Shown here in pieces: positions 53,886 through 62,100 of a DNA stretch of 64,000 nt (its first letter is position 1; each line of letters starts with the position of its first letter). The DNA lies in the NCBI RefSeq assembly GCF_037893015.1, contig NC_133666.1:620539156-620603155 (forward strand), in the 5' to 3' direction. Both the position numbers and the translations under genes were made by a program. The notes below the pieces were generated by a model. The model was not told the DNA's origin. It did no database searches and saw only the letters and a list, made by a program, of their open reading frames with translations. Origin of the DNA: Macrotis lagotis. Taxonomy: Eukaryota; Chordata; Mammalia; Peramelemorphia; Peramelidae.

Positions 53886-54827
53886 AACCCAAAAATTCTT
53901 TTCTTAGGTGGAATTTGAATTCAGTTCTATTACTTCGGCTACTCCCCTTTTCCCTCCTTTTCTAGGCTCCCCTTCCTGCCTCAGGACACACCAAATATAA
54001 TTTAACCTTTATTTAATTGAAGGTCATCATGGATGTTTTTTATTTTCTGAACAGTATTATTAAATCATGTTCACAGAGATTGATGTCTATGGAGTTGGGG
54101 ACACTAATTAGCTCTGACAGCTTTGGGCTTTTGAATTTTTTGGTGTATTTAAGAGTTTTTCTTCTCTTTGCTGCCCACTTGCTCTTCTATGTGTTATCTG
54201 GGAATAGTTTTTTGGCTCTAGCAGTGCTTGACTTCACTTTTAAAATATCAGACTGGTTGGATTTGCATGTAAAGAAGGCATGTAAGTCTTGATGAAGGCA
54301 CTTGAATTTTAGTGAGATCAGTTTTAATTTTGCAGTCTCAGTTTTGGAAGCAGTTCTATCTAGGTAGCAGCAAAGTGAAGTAACTAATGGGTTCAACTCC
54401 TCTCTTTTTATTTGTATTTTGGAAAAAGAGTTGATTAATACCAAGTCAATTTTATAATTGCTAAAAAGTGTGTTGGGGCGTGGGGAGGACAAAGAATTTT
54501 ACTTCTTCCAAGCTATATGGAAAGTTAAGAAAATGGGTTAATGCCTGTACTCTGACCTTACTTCTGTCTCTTTTTGGACTTTTAAGTCAAAAAAATCTTT
54601 TTAAATTTACATTTTACAAAGAGGGTAGTTTTAGGAGCTTAAGAATGAGGGAGTCTGTCAACATTCCCTGGAGTAAACTGCCTCCAGTCCCTGCCTACTC
54701 CCTGCTCTCCCAATGGAAATAGAGTATCTCTTCATCTCCCCTTTCCCTGAAAAATGGAATAGGTAGAGGAATAGGGAACTTGGCTCTTTTTTTTTTTTCA
54801 GTGGGGCAGGGAGGACCTTAATAGCTA
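53886..54827. other. Spacer, mostly unique
   Basis: No recognised repeat or gene. Short open frames on both strands (for example near 54017-54292) have no homology I can name. Confidence 0.4.
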
Positions 54828-55018
54828 GCTAATAGCCTTTACGTGCTTTAAGGTTTGCAAAATGCTTTATATGTTATTTTTCTCATTTGATCCTCACAAC
54901 CACTCTGTTGAACCAGGTTATCTCCATTATATAGGCTGAAGGAGGTTCAGTGACTTGTCTGAGATAGAATTTGAATTTGGGTCCTTCTCATTCCAAGTCT
55001 CAGATTCTTTTATTCCAT
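54828..55018 (-). mobile_element. MIR-family SINE, minus orientation
   Basis: It reads 'gtttgcaaaatgctttatatg', 'ctcatttgatcctcacaacc' and 'cagtgacttgtctgag', nearly full length. Confidence 0.7.
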
Positions 55019-55069
55019 GGATTACCTTAATAATAATAGCTTACATTTATTAGTCACCTACTGTGTACC

Positions 55070-55290
55070 AGCGAGCAACTAAATGGTACAGTGGACAGAA
55101 CGCCAGGCTTGAGATCAGAAAGACTCATCTTCCTGGGTTCAAATGTGGCCTCAGACACTCGTGAGCCCTGCGACCCTGGGCAAGTCACTTGAACCTGCTT
55201 GCTTCAATTTCCTCATCTGTAAAATGATCCTGTATCTTTGCCAAGAAAATCCCAAGTGAGGTCATAGGGTTGGGCGCAACTGAGGCCCTG
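55070..55290 (+). mobile_element. Pan-marsupial tRNA-derived SINE (SINE1/MAR1-like long form)
   Basis: The head is 'gcaactaaatggtacagtgg', then 'gttcaaatgtggcctcag', 'gggcaagtcacttgaacc', 'ttcctcatctgtaaaatg' and 'tgtatctttgccaagaaaa'. It is the + orientation counterpart of 21430-21680 and appears to sit inside an older MIR-like sequence. Confidence 0.75.
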
Positions 55291-55353
55291 TGTTAAGGAC
55301 TTTACAAATATTAACTCATTTTAACCTCACAAAAACTCCTGGAAGGTAGGGAG

Positions 55354-55514
55354 ATATTTTTTTTTTTTTTAGGTTTTTGCAAGGCATTGGGTTTAAGTAG
55401 CTTGCCCAATATCACAGAACTAGGTAATTATGAAGTGCCTGAGGGTGGATTTGAACTCAGGTCCTCCCGACTCCAGGGCCGGTGTTTTATCCACTGTACC
55501 ACCTAGCCGCCCCT
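55354..55514 (-). mobile_element. CORE-SINE (WSINE1/MAR1 type), minus orientation
   Basis: This is a full-length copy with its T-run at left and 'ccactgtaccacctagccgc' at right. It is the last of the family before TONSL and ends about 50 bases before GC content rises. Confidence 0.92.
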
Positions 55515-55702
55515 TCTAGTCTAATGAGGGCTATGCCTCCCTTTCTCGGGGAACTTTCCTAAGGGCTTCAGAATTATTTTTCTAGAAGACCGACTGAGTT
55601 TCCTTGTGGCTGGCCGGCGCACCCTACAGTCCCCAGGCGCTTTCTTGGTTTCTCCCGAATCAATAACACTTTTCAGCGTGGCTTTCTAGTCTCCCATTTC
55701 GG

Positions 55703-55722
55703 ACTACAATCCCCAGAATGCA
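55703..55722 (+). promoter_or_regulatory. TONSL: ZNF143/THAP11-type site (SBS)
   Basis: ACTACAATCCCCAGAATGCA differs by one base within the core from the common SBS consensus ACTACAATTCCCAGAATGC. Such sites mark many CpG-island promoters of cell-growth genes. Confidence 0.8.
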
Positions 55723-55783
55723 TCGTGCCTTGTTCTCGGATTTTGGACGATTCCCGTTATGCTTTGCGCTCCGCCCGGAGCCA

Positions 55784-55803
55784 CATTTATTCCCAGAATG
55801 ACT
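55784..55803 (+). promoter_or_regulatory. TONSL: Second, partial ZNF143-type site
   Basis: The stretch atttattcccagaatgactt keeps the 'ttcccagaatg' half of the SBS. A weaker third version, accctacagtccccaggc, lies at 55621-55638. Confidence 0.5.
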
Positions 55804-55909
55804 TGGGTTCCAGGAGGCGGAGCTCGGAGCTGACTGGCTGAGGTTGTCGGATCGTCAGCACGCCCTCCTGGCCCCTCGGAGTCCCGCGGTGAGGGGGCGG
55901 GAGGCTACG

Positions 55910-56004
55910 AGCCAATGGCGGGGCTGCGCGCGCTCACGGAGGCGGGGCCTTCTCTAGAGCCAATGGCGGGCCTGCGCGTGATCACGGAGGCGGGGCTGTC
56001 GCTG
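55910..56004 (+). repeat. TONSL: Duplicated ~48-bp promoter module, each with a CCAAT box
   Basis: The units start 'gagccaatggcgggg' (about 55910) and 'gagccaatggcgggc' (about 55958) and continue 'ctgcgcg…tcacggaggcggggc'. Each contains a CCAAT and a GC box. A degenerate third start, 'gaagccagtgg', follows at about 56012. Confidence 0.85.
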
Positions 56005-56104
56005 AAGCGCGGGAAGCCAGTGGTAGCGGCGGAAGCCGGGCGGGTATGTTGCTGCCGCCGCCTCCGGGCCGGCTCGCTGCACCGGCTGTCGGGGAGGCCG
56101 GGAC

Positions 56105-56129
56105 ATGAGCGAGGACCGGGAGATTCGTC
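56105..56129 (+). CDS. TONSL: TONSL coding exon 1
   Basis: The exon encodes residues 1-8 and one base of Q9 (MSEDREIR). It lies in the CpG island, and the donor is c|gtgagt. The start is chosen because it splices in phase to exon 2 and aligns with the human start MSLERELRQ. Confidence 0.92.
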
Positions 56130-59100
56130 GTGAGTGCAGGGGCAGGGGCCGGGGCCTGGCCTGGGAGACGCCCCTTCCTTCTCTTCCACCTCAGCCCTTC
56201 CCTCCGTCCCCGGTCTCTTCCCCTTCGGGCCCCCACTCCCTTCCCCCGTGTCTCCCCACTCCCTTCCCCCGTGTCCCCCACTCCCTTCCCCCGTGTCCCC
56301 CATTCCCTTCCCCCGTGTCCCCCCACTCCCTTCCCCCGTGGCCTCTCACGCACTTCTTCAGGTTTCTGTTCACTCATTTTTTGGGGTCCCCACTCACCCC
56401 TCCCGTGCCCCTCCTTAATTCCCGTGCTTCTGCCCCACTTTCCACTCATTTCCCCTTGTTCCAACCTCGCCACTTCCTGGTGTCCCCTTACTTCTTGTCA
56501 GACCCCTACATCCCTTCTGCTGTGCTTCCTCTACATTCTCATTCCCTTTCCCCACGTTCTTTCTGACCTGTCTCCCCCATCTCCCCTTCCAGCCTCACCC
56601 CCACAGCCACTTAGCTCTTCCCCCATTTCCCTTGTTTCTTCAGATCCTCCCTCCCTTCTCCACTCTGTCATGAGGTTTCCCTGACCTCTGCTCCATGCTT
56701 TCCATCTCTCCCTACGGTGTCCTTCCAGAACCTCATCCTTCCTGTTCCCTCAGAATATCAAATACACCTTTTGTGGCTGGCTCCTCCTGGTCCTCAAGGA
56801 CCAGCAACATCTTCTCACCGCAGGTCATCCTTATGTCCGCCTGGAGTATTCCTGGTCACCCCAGATCTTCTTCTCAGATCATCTTCTCTTTGTCCTCTCC
56901 ATATTTCCTTCCTTCAGCCCCCTCCCCCTCTTCTTAGGAGAATTAGACATCAACCCAATACGCAATTTTACATTAAAAGGGCAATAGAAGTATTTATTGC
57001 AGGAGGTGGTGTGATATAATGTAAATAGTGGTTCCAGAGGGTCTGAGTTTAATTTCTCCTCTAACATTTAATAGTTTGTGTGACCATTAATAAGACATTA
57101 CCTCTCTGAGCCTTAGTTTCTCTATTTGTAAAATGGGAATAACAGTATTTGTTTTTACTCAATTAAAAGGTTATGCATGATATGTGAAATTATATATATA
57201 TAATATATATAATGAGTATAAAATGACATGTTACTTTGCAAATCCTAAAGTACATTAATATTAGTTTTTACTATTATTTTTACTATTTATTGTATCTTTT
57301 GTTTTTAATGCTTCTACATGTCTTAGTATATTCCTTCATCCCTTCATCCCCCCTCTCATAAAGAGGGGGGGATCTTATACTCTTACAGCAGAGAATAAAA
57401 GAGAAAAACAATAGTTAAGCAAAACTAACATATCAAAAACATTTCATATGCAACTTCTCTTATAGTTCCCCAACCTCTGAAAGGAAAGAGGGAAGATGTC
57501 TTCTCATACTTTCTTTGAACCAAACTTAGTTATTTTGGGTTCATGAATTTCAGATTCAGTTGTTTTGTTATTCCTTCCATTTATCCAGCAAAAGTTTTAT
57601 GTGAGTTCCAAGAGAGAATTTCATTACTGACCAGGTGTATTAAAGAAGGTTTCTTGGAAGAGGTGACAATTGAGTTGAATGGAATGATAAGTAAAAAAGT
57701 GATGAAAGAACCTTTCAGTATGAGTAAAACCTTGGGGCCAAATGTAGAGCATGTCACATGGGCTTTCATTTATTAAGAGCCTACTCTGTGCAGAACTTTG
57801 TGCAGAGGGTTGAGAGAGGATCAATTTAGACAAGATGTAGCCCCGACCTGTGTAGAGTTGTCTATTGGGGGATAATATACAAACACAGATAATTATAAAG
57901 CATTTTATGTTTTTAAGTTCATTAGACAGCTGTATAAGATCCAAGTAGGGGAAGATCAGCTTATTTTACACTCTACCATCCCCCTCCTTCCCTCATAAGC
58001 AGTGAAAGCCTCCTATCTCCTATCTGAACTGGAGCAGGGCCTTTAAGGACTGCTTTATCTTCTATTAGTTCCAACACTCTTTAATAATAATAATAATAAT
58101 AGCTAGCATTTATTTAGTGTTTTAAAGTTTACAAAATGTTTTACAGATACTCTCATTTTATTCTTAGAGCAAACCTGGATAAAGGTGCTATTATTTTCTC
58201 TGTTTTTATAGGTGATCAAACTGAGACAAACAGCTATTAACCATCTAAGACTTTTATTTGAACTTAAGTCTTCCTAATTTAGTCAAGTGCTCTATCCACT
58301 GGGCCACCTGGCTCCTTTAGGGATAGGTAGTGGGGACCATTCTTTGAGATTTTTCAGTCTTCTTCACCAGAGTTAAAGAAGGCTAAGGCCAAGGCCCAGA
58401 AGAATGGACAGCTGAAGGAGGAGGCTGTGCTCTGCAATCAGCTGGGGGAGATTTTGGCTAGCCATGGTAAGTGTTGCTTTAGTCTAGATACAATCAACTC
58501 ACCACCTCTAAGGGAGGGGGTGGAGCATCATAGTTTGGGTTCTTAGGTTTTCTCTTTCTGTCAAATAGAGAATCAGAATTGGATAACCTGTCTTCATCTA
58601 TAGGACAGCTATATTCCTGCTTCAGACCATCCTGGGTATATGAAGGAAAATAGACCCATTGTTCTTCTTAGCCTTTCCTTGAGGTTCCTTGAGGTTTCAA
58701 GTTGGCAGTTTTGGTCCAGGTTGAGAGTCAGGGAGTTAGTGATGACTTTCTTCGTGGCCTCAGAGCCAAGTTTGACTTAAAGTCTTGGGATACAATGATG
58801 AATAGGATCACAATATTGGAAGCTGTCTTGGAGGTGATTCAGGGCAATCCTTACCTGGGCAGGAATTCTCTATCCAACATTCCAGACAAGTAGACATTTA
58901 GCCCCTTCTTGAACACCTTCCATGTCAAGGAACCCACTACCTCCTGAAGCAGCATGTGCTTTGGACAAATCTAATTATTAGGAAAGGAAGGAAGGAAGGA
59001 AGAAAGATTGATTCCATGATTAATGGAGAGTTGTAGCCATACCCTGATAGAACTATTGGTCTTATGGATGATGGTTCCATGAACCTGGGGTATTCCTTAA

Positions 59101-62100
59101 GGGAAGACAGCCTCACTTTTAGAGGCTCCATGGTCTAAGTTAAAGAGAAGTAGGCCCTAAGCAGAATCATAATGATGCATTGAATGAGGAAGAAGCAAGC
59201 TATTTGTTGGTGGCTTAGTGAGTGCTTCCTGGAGGATCTGGCAGTGAGATAATAAACTATAATGTAGAAGAAAGAAGGGTGGGAATAAGGAACAAGAGGA
59301 AGTGTGCATATATGACCATCTTGGCAATAAGCAGAGGCTTCAGGTGAGAGAATAAGACTGATTGGGGAACACCTGAATAAAGATAGTTTGAGGGAGGAAC
59401 TCAGCAGAACAGACCTGCCAGGATTTTTGTCAGTTTGTAATTCCCACCTGAAAGAGCTATCCTAACTATGAGGAGTGCTAGAAGTAGGAAGCAATTCTAC
59501 TTATTCTGTTCTGAGTCTTTGAGAGGCTGGGGAGGGAACTAGAGAAGGGAAAAGGCAAGATCTAAGGTGAAGTGAACCCATATGAGATCCAACCTTGCTG
59601 CCTGAGCATCATGGGGTCAGTTGGATGGGATAGCCCCCTTGACCATGTTTGTCCTTTTGTGGATCCTGCCTTTTTTCCCTCACCCCAATTTGACAGTGAC
59701 TCTCCTTTTCCCTGGACTAATCCAGGCAGCTACAGGGAAGCACTGGCTGAGCACCAACAGGAGCTTCATCTTCTGGAAATCACAGGGGATGTGTTGGGAT
59801 GTGCTGTGGCCCATAGAAAGATTGGTGAACGCCTGGCAGAACTGGAGGATTACACAGCTGCCTTGAAGGTAGGCTAGAAGTTCCTCTGTGAGAAGCCAAT
59901 AAAAGGGAAGCAAGTGTCCCTTCCCCTCCCACCAAAGGCCTTTCTTGGAGTATCATACAGGCAGCCACTCCTCATCCTTGGGGAGTGTTTGGAATGAGAC
60001 CGTGACTTTGCTTTTGGGAAGTGACTGTGCCTTTCCCTAACTTGTCCATAGCTGTTAATTTAGGATCAGCAATGGTTGATTAGCATCTAATATGTACTAA
60101 GCATTGGATCTGACTTATTAAAGTTATTGACCTCATTTACTTAGTATAATTTGAGACCTCCAGAAAGGAAGGAACTTGCTCAAATTTACAAATTAAATTA
60201 GAATTAGGACTCTTTGGTCTAACACACCTTCCCCTATATTAGGCAATGAAAAAATCTTTCTAACCTTGGCTTTTTTATCTTTCTTGTGTGTGTATATATA
60301 TATATATTACAAAGTTGATGAGAGAGTAATATAGAATCCCTTTTCCATTCAGTTGCAAGATTGATCAAGACTACCAGAACAATCCTAGCAGAGATCCTTG
60401 CACATAGTGCTCAAATAAATAAATGCTTGTTGATTTGAATAAATCCTTTCCAGAGGGAGGAGGAAGTTGTGGGAACTGAAAAATCTGTGTGGTGGTTCTG
60501 TATGTGTATCTGAGTATGACAACTTACAATGGATTGTCTCACTTTATCCCTAGCACCAGCATCGTCATCTAGAGCTGGCACAGTCCTTGTCCAGCTACAT
60601 TGAGCAGCAGAGGGCCTGGGCAACCATTGGCCGAACATATCTGGCCAGCTATGATCACAGCCAATCAGTTGATGCACTCCTGCAGGCACAGACTGCCTTT
60701 GAGAAGAGCTTGGAAATAGTAGATGAGAAGTTAGAGAGTAAGTCCCCCTGAGCATAGCAAAGGAAGGGGGAGGGCTAGCTCTTACTTCAAAGTAGGGATT
60801 GGGACCACAAGAACACCTGTTTGTCCATCATCCAGCTTTCTAAAATGGAGGGCAGAGGAAGTGGTTTAGGATCCTGACCATGAACCGGGGTGACATCAGC
60901 CTCCATAATTTGGCAACATTCCTCAGTTCCTTTAGTTTCTAGATACTTGACCTTGGAAAGGTAGCTATTAGAAAAGACCTACTGGTTTTCTTGTCCCTAG
61001 AGTCAGACAGAGAAATTTCTATTTCTCAAGTGGGAAATGAGAGTCTTATACAAAGCTCTTGAAAGTTATATATATATGAAAGTATATGAGGCCCTTACCT
61101 GAGGTGGGGAAATAGTCCCCACACTTGATAAATTTGCTGACCTTCTAGGAAAGATCTAGCTCCTGCACTTGAGGAGTCCTTGGTCTGATGGAGGAACTTG
61201 TGGAGACTTTTTTTTAATTTTTAAAATTTTTATTTTTATTAAATTTTTTTCTGAACTACATATAAAGGTAGTTTTCAGCATTCAGATTTTTTGGTAAAAT
61301 TTTGAGTTCCACATTTTTCTCCCTTATTCCCTTTCCTTCCCCCTTCCTATGACAGCGAGAAATGAGCCTTTCTTTTTGAGAAAGATAACATAGCCCTACT
61401 TTCCATCATTGAATGCAAGTAAATTTTAAAATTTCCAGTACCCCTTTTTTTTGGCAGGGATAATCCCAGAGAGCTTAGTCATTTATGTAGTATGTGGATT
61501 AAAGGGAGTAGGGATGTTTGAAAAGGGGGCGGAGTAAATTGGAGAACTTGGGAGAACAAACAGAGCCACTGAACGCTGGTGTTGGGGAATTTTTTTTAGG
61601 AGTCCTGACCCAACAGGAACTGAGTGAGATGAGGACCCGTCTCTACCTCAATTTGGGCCTTACCTTTGATTGTCTGAAGCAGCCAGCCCTGTGTAGTGAC
61701 TATATCAAGAAGAGCATCTTTCTTTCTGAGTAAGATTCTTATCCCAAGGACCTCTTCTACTAGCCCAACTCTTGAATTTGGTAGTAGACTCCTTAGGAGG
61801 GGCCTTGTTGATTCTTAACAAAAGATTGCATTCCCTGCCCCAAGATTTGAGACTGGTCAATGAAATAACTCCAAGTATTCCCTTGACACAGTCCTTGCTC
61901 TACGAGCTCTAGTCTGATGAAGCTAGACCCAGTTTGTGGAGGTGCTATGCACACATACTCCAAATGATTTTTGTGAAGCCGTTTGTTTCAATAAACATTA
62001 CATGTGTTCAGGACACTGGGAAGGCTTTAGGAAAGGTTTTGAGCACAATATTATGGAGGAGTGTCACATGATACTGGTATTAAAGAGGTAGAGTTCAGAG

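Larger units (their letters stand above)
55560..56200. promoter_or_regulatory. TONSL: CpG island with the TONSL promoter
   Basis: A GC-rich, CpG-rich block with ZNF143-type sites at 55703-55722 and 55784-55803, GC boxes, and two CCAAT boxes in a duplicated module (55910-56004). It ends at coding exon 1. The arrangement is typical of a TATA-less housekeeping or S-phase gene. TONSL acts in replication-coupled repair. Confidence 0.85.
56130..58370 (+). other. TONSL: TONSL intron 1
   Basis: This 2.2 kb intron starts with a very C/T-rich stretch (56160-56930) that contains a minisatellite. It continues with MIR and L2 traces. The acceptor is cttcttcaccag. Long frames in the C/T-rich part are compositional. 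Confidence 0.85.

Noticed and set aside
56130-56684. Open frames of 150-184 codons after TONSL exon 1
   Set aside because: They are compositional, from C/T-rich sequence and a minisatellite. Exon 1 splices in phase to 58371 and recovers the TONSL sequence.
59572-59725. In-frame ATG upstream of TONSL exon 3
   Set aside because: It is intronic. The true chain from exons 1 and 2 joins exon 3 in phase and matches human TONSL.
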